DNA of 41,286 bases from Alphaproteobacteria bacterium (GTDB lineage Bacteria; Pseudomonadota; Alphaproteobacteria; UBA2136; JAPKEQ01): positions 1 through 41,286 of the forward strand of contig JAPKEQ010000004.1 of assembly GCA_028821995.1 (NCBI GenBank), in the 5' to 3' direction. How positions within the stretch are numbered: position 1 is the first letter of the stretch; each line of letters begins with the position of its first letter. The position numbers were made by a program, and so were the translations under genes. The notes under the pieces were generated by a model. That model saw only the letters and a program-made list of their open reading frames with translations. It did no database searches and had not been told where the DNA came from. Shown here piece by piece: positions 23,203-30,727 of the stretch.

Positions 23203-23616
23203 TTAAGTTGCGGTAATGGTGCCGCTACTTTCAAGTGTAAGGGTATAAGCAACTTCACCGTTATAGTCTCCACTATAGTCAAAACGGGTAATCATAAACG
23301 CGCCCTCATAAGTTCGGTCACTACTGCCAGGAATAAGAATTTGATAGTTTAAATGTGTGTTATCTTCAGCTGCGACGCGCACAAGTGAAAAAGGTGTATC
23401 ATCTTCAAATAAACCGCTACCGCTAATGTTCATGCTTTGGATACCTGCGCCTTCTAGAAGGGTACGTTTTCCTGCGCTTCCTTTATGGGTGGCATCAATG
23501 AGTTCATTGTTAATGCTAAAGCCTGTCGCGCGAATGCCGCCGACCACTGTAAAGGTTCCAGAAGAAGGACTATCTTCCACTTTAAGTAGTAAATCTTTTC
23601 CTTTTTGAGCTGTCAT
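23203..23616 (-). CDS. Major tail (tube) protein, TP901-1/GTA type
   Basis: The 137-residue protein shows the family pattern: AQKGKDLLLKVED, GGIRATGFSINNELIDATHKGS, then SMNISGSGLFED and AYTLTLESSG at the C-terminus. It polymerises into the tail tube of long-tailed phages and GTAs. SD AAGGAG precedes ATG. It follows the DUF3168 gene (50-nt gap) in the usual order, but both lie on the minus strand while the other structural genes are on the plus strand, so this block seems to have been inverted. Confidence 0.92.
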   Translation of the reverse strand: MTAQKGKDLLLKVEDSPSSGTFTVVGGIRATGFSINNELIDATHKGSAGKRTLLEGAGIQSMNISGSGLFEDDTPFSLVRVAAEDNTHLNYQILIPGSSDRTYEGAFMITRFDYSGDYNGEVAYTLTLESSGTITAT

Positions 23617-23666
23617 TTTAAATCTCTCCTTGTTTTAAAATCAGTTGGTTGTGTGTAATTTTTAAT

Positions 23667-24068
23667 TTAATTTGTTACTTTTGCACTCAGCCTAATTGTG
23701 CTGCGCCATGTGGCGCCATCTCGCATAAGAGCGGTACGGTTTGGGCCTGATGCGCGCATGTTTACAAGCTGAAATTCTGTTATGGAAAGGCTGCCATTAT
23801 GCAAAAGATCATGGACAAGACTCCTCAGCTCAAGGGCTTCTTTTGCCCCATGGGATCTGCTAAAAAGTGTGATGCGAATATCGTGATTCATGCCTTCCGT
23901 GGTCATGGTATCAAAGGGTGTACCGGAGGCATCAATCAGCGCACATGGAAACTGTGCATTTTCAGGAAGAGAGGTATAAACGCGTGCACCAAGATGCGCG
24001 GCAAGAGATGTATCCTCTTTCAGTTTTGTCAGTAAAGCCTGAATAAGCGGTAGGGTGCTGTCTGCCAT
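23667..24068 (-). CDS. DUF3168 tail-completion protein (GTA gp8-like)
   Basis: The 133-residue protein begins with the helix LIQALLTKLKEDTSLAAHLGARVY and has FPCALIDAS..PFDT, HDIRITLFSRSHG and RTALMRDGATWRSTIRLSAKV, the standard DUF3168 arrangement. Members act as tail terminators at the head-proximal end of the tail. Length is normal for the family. It starts the inverted two-gene tail block. A GAGG SD lies 6 nt before ATG. Confidence 0.92.
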   Translation of the reverse strand: MADSTLPLIQALLTKLKEDTSLAAHLGARVYTSLPENAQFPCALIDASGTPFDTMTTEGMNHDIRITLFSRSHGAKEALELRSLVHDLLHNGSLSITEFQLVNMRASGPNRTALMRDGATWRSTIRLSAKVTN

Positions 24069-24215
24069 ATATGCCTCGCGTCTTTTGGGTTGATACAGGC
24101 AGTGTGGGGGAGAGGGGGCGGTGTGCGAAGTGGGCGAGTTATTATTTTTATTCCCGCTCTTGGTCTTTGGTTTTGTGAATCATAGATTTCCCAAAACAAA
24201 ATCCCACGCGGGTAT

Positions 24216-24345
24216 GGTCTTGAAAATGCCCTTTTATTTGAATGCTGCGCGCTTTCCAGCGCTTGCATGTACTGGGTATTTTCGCCGCAGTCCCTTATGC
24301 CTGCGGCTCGCACTATTCGTGCTTGCATGCGTTTATGATATACCG
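24216..24345 (+). repeat. Intergenic structured repeat, copy iii
   Basis: The gap 24069-24408 has no gene. Bases 24216-24286 match, inverted and at roughly 90%, 26837-26906. Next comes the stem CCGCAG/CTGCGG (24285-24306) and CGCACTATTCGTGC (24309-24322). Confidence 0.8.
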
Positions 24346-24365
24346 AGAGCGAAGCATACCCCACC

Positions 24366-24400
24366 CCACAAAAAAGCCCCCCATTGCTGGGGGACTTTTA
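24366..24400 (-). terminator. Terminator of 24409-25323
   Basis: GTCCCCC / GGGGGGC stem with TTTTTT tail on the minus strand. TCGAAAA follows the stop. Confidence 0.88.
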
Positions 24401-24408
24401 ATTTTCGA

Positions 24409-25323
24409 TTAGGCCTGCTGAGGCGCGTCGCTGGGCGATGCTTCTTCAGCGCCGTCTTCAAGTTCAATAAGAACAGGCTTTTTGGGTGCTTGAACACCAG
24501 AAGAAGCTTCTTCTTGTGCTGCGCTTTGCCCCAAAAGCTTTTGAAGTGCGGCTTGGTTTGCTTGATCTTCTTCACTTGTTTGACGCAAAAGTGCGGCCTG
24601 TTCAGCAGCTTGCTCTTCTTTGAGCTTGCGTGTTGCAGCGCCTTGTTGTGCGGCAACCTTCAGCTTAGCCAGCTGCTTGGGAGACATACCCTTCAGCTTG
24701 TTACCAAGCTCTTTAGTGTCAATGCCAGCGGCTTTGAGATCTGCTTCCAGTGAGCCAGATTCGCTCAGAGCGATACTGCGGTCAAAGGCGGGTTTCAGCA
24801 GCAGAGGCATGAATTCATGCACCAGTTGCATATAGCCAGCAAAGAAGCCGTAGGTCACAATAAGATCTGCTGTTTTGAACAGAAAGGCTGCTTCAGCCTT
24901 AAATGCCGCAGCACCTTCAATGCCACTGCCAGCAAGCCCTTGAGCAAGGAGCATAGGGTAAGTGACAATCACCACAGTGGGAAAAAGTGCACGAATGACA
25001 TGCTTGCGTTCAAAGTGCGCTTGCACTTTCATTTGCTTTTCCCCGCGCGGCAAGTAGGGCGCGGCAAAAGCAATAAGAACACCAACAGCGCCAACAGCAA
25101 TGCTGATATAGAAAATGGCTTTCATGTTGCTCAGGTACCAGATGGGGTCAATGTAGGTAAACACGACCTTCATTTGTTCTGGAATGTACTGGGCAGCCAA
25201 ATTGCCCTGCGGGCCATAAGTGGCGTAACCAGTGGCAAGCAGGGTGAGAGATGTGAGGATGAACAGAGTGGAAAACACACGGTTCAGCATCACACGGGCG
25301 GCCATATAGGCAAGTTTACGCAT
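24409..25323 (-). CDS. Hypothetical polytopic membrane protein with long cytoplasmic tail
   Basis: The 304-residue protein has four membrane helices (about 15-35, 65-90, 110-133 and 150-172). A C-terminal tail of about 130 residues is rich in Ala, Glu, Gln and Lys (KMSPKQLAK-like helix, then EEQAAEQAALLRQ) and is likely coiled coil, ending in an acidic segment. Start 25323 follows TAAGGAG. The longer reading to 25398 lacks an SD. The same plan, four helices plus charged tail, occurs at 29948-30727, so the two could be analogous cargo. A role in superinfection exclusion or conversion is only a thought. Confidence 0.8.
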   Translation of the reverse strand: MRKLAYMAARVMLNRVFSTLFILTSLTLLATGYATYGPQGNLAAQYIPEQMKVVFTYIDPIWYLSNMKAIFYISIAVGAVGVLIAFAAPYLPRGEKQMKVQAHFERKHVIRALFPTVVIVTYPMLLAQGLAGSGIEGAAAFKAEAAFLFKTADLIVTYGFFAGYMQLVHEFMPLLLKPAFDRSIALSESGSLEADLKAAGIDTKELGNKLKGMSPKQLAKLKVAAQQGAATRKLKEEQAAEQAALLRQTSEEDQANQAALQKLLGQSAAQEEASSGVQAPKKPVLIELEDGAEEASPSDAPQQA

Positions 25324-25381
25324 GGATATTCTCCTTAGTATGCGGATCGGGAAAGGGATGAAAAGATTCAAAGGTAACGTG

Positions 25382-25410
25382 GGTATAGGGGAGTTCACTT
25401 AAAAAATCAA
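25382..25410 (-). promoter_or_regulatory. Promoter of 24409-25323
   Basis: TTGATT (25405-25410), 17-nt spacer, TATACC (25382-25387) on the minus strand. Confidence 0.6.
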
Positions 25411-25421
25411 CCCTTAAGGCG

Positions 25422-25453
25422 CAAAAAAGCCCCCGTAAATACGGAGGCTTTTC
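25422..25453 (-). terminator. Terminator of 25464-25754
   Basis: AGCCTCCGT / ACGGGGGCT stem with ATTT loop. ATCGAT lies between stop and stem. Confidence 0.88.
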
Positions 25454-25463
25454 TGGAATCGAT

Positions 25464-25754
25464 TTATTTGTAGAAAGATACGCCGCACAGGTAGGTGATG
25501 GCGCGCTCATTGTTTTCGCCAAGGGCGATGTCCAAAGAGCTATAGTGGATCAAAATCTTGCTGGCGCCGGCTGCAAGGGCAGCGTTTTGGATTTTTTCCC
25601 AAACCACGCCTTTGGCCTGACAGGAGGTCACTTCGTCACCCACTTTGGTGATGCAACCTTCAAAGCAGTCCACGTATCGGCTGGTGTCTTTGAGGTCTTC
25701 AGTGCGGCGCGCAACGGCCAGTTGGCTTTTGTTTTCATCAGAAATCAGATGCAT
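25464..25754 (-). CDS. Small hypothetical protein with Cys cluster
   Basis: The 96-residue soluble protein contains CFEGC and TSCQAKG, then ALAAGASKILIHYSSLDIALGE and a late Cys (YLCGVSF). The Cys spacing could bind metal, but it fits no motif I know. The start follows TAAGGAG. There is no evident promoter in the 64-nt gap upstream, only the terminator of 25818-26468, so it may depend on readthrough. ATCGATT follows the stop. Confidence 0.75.
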   Translation of the reverse strand: MHLISDENKSQLAVARRTEDLKDTSRYVDCFEGCITKVGDEVTSCQAKGVVWEKIQNAALAAGASKILIHYSSLDIALGENNERAITYLCGVSFYK

Positions 25755-25788
25755 GTGTTTAGCTCCTTAAGCTAAGAGGGGGGGGGAT

Positions 25789-25813
25789 TAAAAAGGCGAA
25801 AACGCCTTCTTGG
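25789..25813 (-). terminator. Terminator of 25818-26468
   Basis: AAGGCG-TTTT-CGCCTT followed by TTTAATC on the minus strand. Short but stable. Confidence 0.75.
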
Positions 25814-25817
25814 TGGT

Positions 25818-26468
25818 TTAAATAAGCGCTTGAGCGCTATATTGCTCTAACATATTCGCAACCAAGCTTTGCATAAGCGCCAGCATCTCACTCTCGTCAG
25901 GAGAGCGGATATAAAAGACGTTATCAAGGCTTGGGCGTAATGCGTAGCAATGGTTGGCATGTTCAAAGCGTAGGCCTTTTTGGCTTAAAATACTTTGAAT
26001 ATGCAAATGGAGAGAAGGGACCAGCATAAAAGCACGTAAAACTGAATCGTATGTACAATCTTGTATTATGTGCTTAGGGTCTTTGAAGAGGGTAAGTTCT
26101 GCACCGTCTTCAAATGCAATTTTCATGATGGCTTGGTAAAATGCCGCTGGCATTTTGGTTCCATAGGTTTCTCCAAGCTCTTTCATGGATGAGCTCGCGC
26201 CATGTTGAATAGGCGTTTTTGCAGCGGTAGCAAAACTGTTCAGCTCTGGATAGGCATTGCATTGATAACTATTGCCAAGAGATATTAAAGCCTCTCGCTT
26301 CAACGGCACATCAAGCGCAGCAAACCTACACATGATATCCACATAAGCGGCGTGGTAGTTATTGGGTAAATCAAGGCAACTAAATGACTGTGCAAAAGCT
26401 CGGCATATAATGGGCAGCTTATCTATTGATGCTTTTTTCCCTGTTGTTGAAAAGTGTTTACTGGTCAT
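25818..26468 (-). CDS. Hypothetical protein
   Basis: The 216-residue soluble protein is predicted mostly helical with seven Cys residues (RAFAQSFSCLD, DIMCRF, SYQCNAYPE, IIQDCTYD). Near the C-terminus it has VFYIRSPDESEMLALM, similar to the DSPE block of the array at 9.5-11 kb, so a distant link is possible. No good SD lies next to ATG 26468. AAGGAG is 20 nt upstream and precedes a 6-codon reading frame (ATG at about 26478) whose end overlaps this start, so translation may be coupled through a leader peptide. Unknown function. Confidence 0.75.
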   Translation of the reverse strand: MTSKHFSTTGKKASIDKLPIICRAFAQSFSCLDLPNNYHAAYVDIMCRFAALDVPLKREALISLGNSYQCNAYPELNSFATAAKTPIQHGASSSMKELGETYGTKMPAAFYQAIMKIAFEDGAELTLFKDPKHIIQDCTYDSVLRAFMLVPSLHLHIQSILSQKGLRFEHANHCYALRPSLDNVFYIRSPDESEMLALMQSLVANMLEQYSAQALI

Positions 26469-26574
26469 GGCATACCATGATGAAAAAACTCCTTGTGCTA
26501 GGGAGGGGGAAAGGAAAGGTAGATAGGTCTAGTGAGTTTCTTATACGCTGATGGGGAATTTTTTCAAGAAGAAA

Positions 26575-26720
26575 CTCGGTCTTCGCTCTTAGCCTCGCAT
26601 TATGGCTCTGCTGCGCTGCGCCATAATGACGATACTCCGCGAAGTATAATCTTGAAAACGCACTTTTCTTTGAAGGCTGCACGCTGAGGCGTTTGCCTAT
26701 ATGTGCTTTTTCGCTCAAAA
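26575..26720 (+). repeat. Intergenic structured repeat, copy iv (left)
   Basis: No gene lies in 26469-27043. This copy has CTTGAAAA..GC.CTTTT..TTGAA.GCTGC, as in copy iii, followed by the perfect stem CAAAACGC-CTGA-GCGTTTTG (26716-26735) and then CGCACTATCCGTGC (26739-26752). An ATTATGG/CCATAAT dyad lies near 26600-26626. Confidence 0.78.
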
Positions 26721-26759
26721 CGCCTGAGCGTTTTGGGTCGCACTATCCGTGCGCCCACT

Positions 26760-26990
26760 CGTGTAGGCGGATAGCTCAATTATGTCTTACTGCTTCGCGA
26801 GCACGAACAGTGCGAGTCTAAATGCTCAGGCATTTAGGCGAAAATACCCAGTATATGCAAGCGCTGGGTAGCGCGCAGCATTCAGTAAAGGGGCATTTTT
26901 AAGACGTTACTTCGCAGGGGATCGTCTTTTTGAAGCAGCGTAGCGTATGAAAAAAGCGAAACTGAGAGCGAAGAGAAAAAACAACCACTT
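26760..26990 (-). repeat. Intergenic structured repeat, copy v (inverted)
   Basis: GCACGAACAGTGCG (26801-26814) is followed by the perfect stem CTAAATGC-TCAG-GCATTTAG (26818-26837) and the 70-base block 26837-26906, which matches copy iii inverted. Copies iv and v thus face each other. Confidence 0.78.
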
Positions 26991-27043
26991 CACACTTTAG
27001 TGGGGCTCTGTTCTTGTTAAGCCTGAATATAAGGAGAACTCAC

Positions 27044-27361
27044 ATGACTGTTTCAAATATTTCAGGAGAAGTGCTCTGCACCCTAAATGGGAAAGATTAT
27101 GTGTTAAAGCCGACCTTTGGGGCACTGATGCGTATAGAGCTTAAAGCAGATTGCTCTGTACTCACGCTAGCAGCGCAGGCGCTGGAAGGCACTTTACAGG
27201 TGAGCCATATAGCGACGATTCTAAAATTTTGCATGACAGAGGATATTACGGAAGAAGAGCTTGGAGAGATGATTCTCCTAGAAGGGCTTGTGAATACTTT
27301 GCCGTGCGTTCATGCGCTTATGAGAGTCATCCTTGAAGGCACATTAAAGCTTGATGACTAA
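27044..27361 (+). CDS. GTA-type tail assembly chaperone (gp10-like)
   Basis: The 105-residue protein reads ISGEVLCTLNGKDYVLKPTFGALMRIE, then ITEEELGEMI, which matches the GTA gp10 / Phage_TAC_11 family (strand-rich N-terminus, then helices ending before the next gene). It keeps the tape measure soluble and sets up tail assembly. Start 27044 follows AAGGAG with 7-nt spacing. Its TAA overlaps the next ATG by 8 nt, as in other GTA-like clusters. Confidence 0.88.
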   Translation: MTVSNISGEVLCTLNGKDYVLKPTFGALMRIELKADCSVLTLAAQALEGTLQVSHIATILKFCMTEDITEEELGEMILLEGLVNTLPCVHALMRVILEGTLKLDD

Positions 27362-27572
27362 ACTCCCTTACGATGCCTATATGCAGGTGGCTGTACTGGG
27401 CTTTGGTATTTCCATAAGCGAGTTTTGGCAGATGACCCCCAGCGAGTTTAAAGTACTGTGGCAGGGCTATAAAACAAAAGAGGGGCTTGAGCCCCCCTTG
27501 AGTAAATCTGATTTAGAATCTCTCACCGCACGTTTTGGGCGTACAGGGGAAAGTGTTAAAGAGAAAGCGTAG
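27354..27572 (+). CDS. Second tail assembly chaperone (rcc01693/Phage_TAC_6-like)
   Basis: The 72-residue protein reads PYDAYMQVAVLGFGISISEFWQMTPSEFKVLWQGYK, the usual hallmark of the short chaperone that follows gp10 in GTA and HK97-like clusters. Start 27354 (ATG) overlaps the preceding stop region by 8 nt, giving coupled translation. Its 3' end overlaps the minus-strand gene 27556-28437 by 17 bases, with no terminator between them. Confidence 0.88.
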   Translation: MTKLPYDAYMQVAVLGFGISISEFWQMTPSEFKVLWQGYKTKEGLEPPLSKSDLESLTARFGRTGESVKEKA

Positions 27573-28437
27573 CGCCTTGAAGTTCATCGCGCTCAAGAGC
27601 ATCTTCACGATCACCATTTCTCGCATCTTCAAGGGCTTGCACTTGGCGTCTGTTATCAAGAGCTGCACCCATGTGCATATCTTCCATCGTTTGGCCAAGC
27701 TCTTCAGCGTATTCTTTATCAAGCTCCATGTTGCGTTCACGGGCCGCTTCAATAGAACCTTCTGCCTTGCCGCGCAGTGCGCTTTCAGCCATGACATCTC
27801 CAAGAGATGGGTTTGCGCCTTTCACGGCTTCATGGATGCGATCCTTGCATTGGTCTTCAAAATCATGAACTTGTCGGAGGTCATTTTCGTTAAAAGTAAT
27901 GGTCATGCCTGTTTCATCTTGAATGCGTTGTTGCATCTGACCTGTTTCGCGCATAAGGGCCGCGTATCCTGGGTCTATTTGTGCGCTTTGCTTTTGTGCT
28001 TCTGCCATTTCTGCCGCTTGCCCATAAGCTTCCTGCGATGCTTCAACTTCTGATAAACGCTTTTCTCTGCCGTATTCTCTCAATGAATTATCAAGGTTTT
28101 CATCAAGTTCACCAATATCCATACGGTCGCGCTGAACTTGTTCGGATGTTGGATACATGTATTCCATGTGAATTTCTGCTGCTTTTTGGGCACTTGCAAG
28201 AAGTTCAGGGTCTAAATTTTTGTCGCGAATTTGAGATTGGCCGTTACTCATTTTGTGGACGTAGAAGGCATCGAGCACTGCTTTTTGCTCTTCAAGTTCA
28301 TAGAGGACTTCGTTGTGAGGTTCAGTTTCTTCTATGCCGCTTTTTGTCTCTTGTTGAATTTCTGGCTCAGGTTTTTCAAAGCCTAAGCGATCCTTGACTG
28401 AAGCGAATGCATTTTGAATTTTATCTCTAACACCCAT
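27556..28437 (-). CDS. Acidic helical cargo protein between chaperones and tape measure
   Basis: The 293-residue protein is very rich in Glu, Asp, Gln and Arg, and is almost wholly helical with coiled-coil-like spans (EVEASQEAYGQAAEMAEAQK; EARERNMELDKEYAEEL). One Cys is present. No catalytic motif, signal peptide or membrane segment. It is inserted, antisense, between the second chaperone and the tape measure, two genes normally adjacent. Its end overlaps the chaperone end by 17 bases. ATG follows GGGAG. Composition resembles 169-984. It could be a virion internal or DNA-mimic-like protein, but this is speculation. Confidence 0.78.
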   Translation of the reverse strand: MGVRDKIQNAFASVKDRLGFEKPEPEIQQETKSGIEETEPHNEVLYELEEQKAVLDAFYVHKMSNGQSQIRDKNLDPELLASAQKAAEIHMEYMYPTSEQVQRDRMDIGELDENLDNSLREYGREKRLSEVEASQEAYGQAAEMAEAQKQSAQIDPGYAALMRETGQMQQRIQDETGMTITFNENDLRQVHDFEDQCKDRIHEAVKGANPSLGDVMAESALRGKAEGSIEAARERNMELDKEYAEELGQTMEDMHMGAALDNRRQVQALEDARNGDREDALERDELQGATLSL

Positions 28438-28600
28438 GGTGCCGTTTTCTCCCTATAACTATCCCTCTAGTAACCTAATGTTACGTATCTTTATATGGTG
28501 GTATTCAAATAAAAAATCAACATCTTATCACTTATTCCTGACACTTTTATGATGAAAGGGTAAGTACCATCTTTAAATTATAATTGTTAGGAGCGCGCGC

Positions 28601-29191
28601 ATGAGCCTGCATACTGAAGAACTTCTTTACCAGATTAAAGCTGATGCCAGCGGGCTTGAAGCCCCCCTTAAACAAGCCGAAAACCGCATGCAAGCTTTTA
28701 GCTCGCGCAGCGGAGACAGCCTTAAAAAAGGACTGCTGAATAGCTTGGAGCAAGGTAAGTTTGAACTTAAAAATTTTTCTGACCTGCTGGGAGATTTGGC
28801 TGCAAACTTTGCAGGGCAGGCTTTAGGAGGAGCACTTCCGGGAGATTCCTCAGGTATTGCAACGGCGATTGGCTCTAGCATTGGTGGTATTTTTGGTAAA
28901 GCAGGCGGCGGAACTGTTAGCCCTAATCGCCCCACACTTATTGGTGAGCGCGGCCCTGAAATGTTTGTGCCCAAAGTCGCAGGGTCTGTGGTGCCAAACC
29001 ACCGCCTTGGCAGCGGCTCTGGCGGCGTAACAGTACAAAACCATTTTAATATGAGTGCAGGCGTTGCAGGTACGGTTAAAGCAGAGCTCATGGCGGCTAT
29101 TCCTGCTATTGAAAAACGCGCCACAGCGGGTGTGATGAATGCAGTAAGCCGCGGCGGGCGCGCAGCTCGTGCTATTGGTAACCAAGTGTAA
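28601..29191 (+). CDS. Short tape-measure/minor tail protein (GTA gp11-like)
   Basis: The 196-residue protein has an N-terminal LYQIKADASGLEAPLKQAENRM helix, a Gly/Ala-rich segment, GGGTVSPNRPTLIGERGPEMFVP (residues 103-125) and a C-terminal VQNHFNMSAG. The RPxLIGERGPE motif is the typical end of phage tape measures and occurs in GTA gp11, which is similarly short. Length predicts a short tail. No scaffold or membrane helix repeat. SD AGGAGCG. The distal tail gene follows after 16 nt. Confidence 0.9.
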   Translation: MSLHTEELLYQIKADASGLEAPLKQAENRMQAFSSRSGDSLKKGLLNSLEQGKFELKNFSDLLGDLAANFAGQALGGALPGDSSGIATAIGSSIGGIFGKAGGGTVSPNRPTLIGERGPEMFVPKVAGSVVPNHRLGSGSGGVTVQNHFNMSAGVAGTVKAELMAAIPAIEKRATAGVMNAVSRGGRAARAIGNQV

Positions 29192-29207
29192 AGAAAGAAA
29201 AATTCAC

Positions 29208-29810
29208 ATGACAGTTCAACCACTTCCAAGCTTTTTTCCAGTAGAAGAGCAAACCTTTTCCCTTGAAGGACACGTCAGCGTATTTGAAAGTCCGCTGAGC
29301 CGCGCTAGCCAGCAGCAGGTGCGCGGTGGTAGCCGCTGGCGCAGCGATGTAACCCTTGCGCCCATGGCCATGAAGGATGCGCGTCCTGTGCTTGCCTGGC
29401 TTGAAAATATTCAAGCGAGTGGAGACTTTTTCACCCTTGGGGATGTTGAGTCTCGCGTGCCGCAAGGTGTGGCAACAGGTACGCCTCTGCTAGATGGTGC
29501 AAACCAAACAGGAAGCAGCCTAACTACAAAGGGCTGGACGGCCTCTGTTACGACTCTTTTAAAAGCAGGGGATTTTATTCAGATTGGAGATGAGCTAAAG
29601 CGCGTTGTCTCTGATGTGAATAGTGACGCAGGCGGTCATGCAGTGGTTCATATTACCCCGCCTATGCGCGGCAGTTTTGCCGATGGCGTAAGCCTTGTAA
29701 CAGCAGATACAAGCGCGGTGATGCGACTGATAGATAACAGTCAGGCTAGCTTTAACAGTGGTGCGGATGGCGTTGTGTCGATTCGTCTGAGTGCGGTGGA
29801 AATTTTTTAA
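29208..29810 (+). CDS. Distal tail protein, conserved siphophage type
   Basis: The 200-residue protein contains RGGSRWRSDVTLAPMAMKDARPVLAWLENIQASGDFFTLGD in part, then GTPLLDGANQTGSSL, LKAGDFIQIGDELKRV and HITPPMRGSFADG. This is the pattern of a conserved tail-tip protein seen after tape-measure genes in many siphophages. It is not the DUF2460/DUF2163 pair of GTAs. Start 29208 follows AAAGAAAG. The usual hub, NlpC/P60 and fibre genes do not follow in this window, so the tail module stops here. Confidence 0.75.
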   Translation: MTVQPLPSFFPVEEQTFSLEGHVSVFESPLSRASQQQVRGGSRWRSDVTLAPMAMKDARPVLAWLENIQASGDFFTLGDVESRVPQGVATGTPLLDGANQTGSSLTTKGWTASVTTLLKAGDFIQIGDELKRVVSDVNSDAGGHAVVHITPPMRGSFADGVSLVTADTSAVMRLIDNSQASFNSGADGVVSIRLSAVEIF

Positions 29811-29821
29811 ACATTTCGCCC

Positions 29822-29860
29822 TATGGAAAGCCCCCTTAGCGGGGCTGTTTCCTTGTTTTC
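29822..29860 (+). terminator. Terminator after the distal tail gene
   Basis: Imperfect GGAAAGCCCC / GGGGCTGTTTCC stem followed by TTGTTTTC. Confidence 0.75.
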
Positions 29861-29869
29861 TCTTCAATC

Positions 29870-29898
29870 TTGACCTGTTTCTAGAAAAGTCGTATAAA
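29870..29898 (+). promoter_or_regulatory. Promoter of 29948-30727
   Basis: TTGACC (29870-29875), 17-nt spacer, TATAAA (29893-29898). Confidence 0.65.
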
Positions 29899-29947
29899 CC
29901 AAACATCAAACGATCTTTTTTTCCCTTTTTCACTAAGGAGTCATGTC

Positions 29948-30727
29948 ATGCGGGCGTTTTTTTATTGGTACATACGCATCCTTGAGAAAACTTTTATACC
30001 TATCATTGTTTTGGTGGGCGCTTTTAGGGCAGCTCTCTTTTTTGAGATTTTTGTCATCTCAAAGCAAGCAGAAACATCCCTTGCACACTTTTTTGATGTG
30101 TATGGCTTTTGGGTTGTGGGCGGCTTTGCTATTTTTAATACGTTGAATATTGCCGTGTTCAATAATGCGAATTATTTGGCAACGGAGCAGCAAGAGCCGC
30201 TTTCAAAGTTTTATGATGGCATGAAGGGGGTCGGCATATTTTATTTGGCGGTTCCGCTCATTATATGGTTTTTGCCTGTGGCTCTCCAGTCAGAGGGTGC
30301 GGCTTTGCGTAATATTTCAAATGGCATTCCGCCTTTGGTATCATTGGCGGGGGCTGGCTATCTGTTGAGTATGCTTATTGGCGGTGCGTTAACGCCGCTT
30401 GTGCGCATGTTTGTAAAACCTGGCTGGCAAGCTGAACACCTAGATGAGCTGAAGGAAGAAACCACCAAAGTGCTCCGTATTCATGGCGCATTTATGGAAA
30501 ATGAGGCAGAGAAGGCTATGCATGGGATGAAATACCCTGAAGTGCTAGCTCTTAAAGCCCAGTGCGATGAAATTGGTGTGCTCACTGAAATGCAAACAGA
30601 AGCCTACAATGATTTGCAATCCACAATGGAAGCGCGGGGCGTAAAGGTCGTTCATGGTGCAGCATTTTCTGATAAAAACTCAGCCCAGCTGATGGCAGAG
30701 CAGGAAGGGACGTCAGATGGAACGTGA
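29948..30727 (+). CDS. Hypothetical four-helix membrane protein
   Basis: The 259-residue protein has hydrophobic helices near residues 15-35, 55-75, 95-112 and 130-155, followed by a soluble C-terminal part of about 100 residues (LKEETTKVLRIHGAFMENE; VLALKAQCDEIG). The plan matches 24409-25323. AAGGAG precedes ATG. It overlaps 30717-30956 by 11 nt, so both are expressed from the promoter at 29870. Unknown family, likely inner membrane. Confidence 0.8.
   Translation: MRAFFYWYIRILEKTFIPIIVLVGAFRAALFFEIFVISKQAETSLAHFFDVYGFWVVGGFAIFNTLNIAVFNNANYLATEQQEPLSKFYDGMKGVGIFYLAVPLIIWFLPVALQSEGAALRNISNGIPPLVSLAGAGYLLSMLIGGALTPLVRMFVKPGWQAEHLDELKEETTKVLRIHGAFMENEAEKAMHGMKYPEVLALKAQCDEIGVLTEMQTEAYNDLQSTMEARGVKVVHGAAFSDKNSAQLMAEQEGTSDGT

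Noticed and set aside
23203-24068. Tail genes as a second, unrelated prophage
   Set aside because: They fill exactly the two slots missing from the core order, so an inversion is simpler.
24029-24753. Plus- and minus-strand open frames over copy iii and 24409-25323
   Set aside because: They lie over repeat and terminator sequence or are shadows of the membrane-protein gene.
26458-26718. 86-codon minus frame over the intergenic repeat
   Set aside because: It covers the structured repeats, has no SD, and only its last codons might act as a leader.
26575-26990. CRISPR array
   Set aside because: The repeats are two long inverted copies with no regular spacing or spacers.
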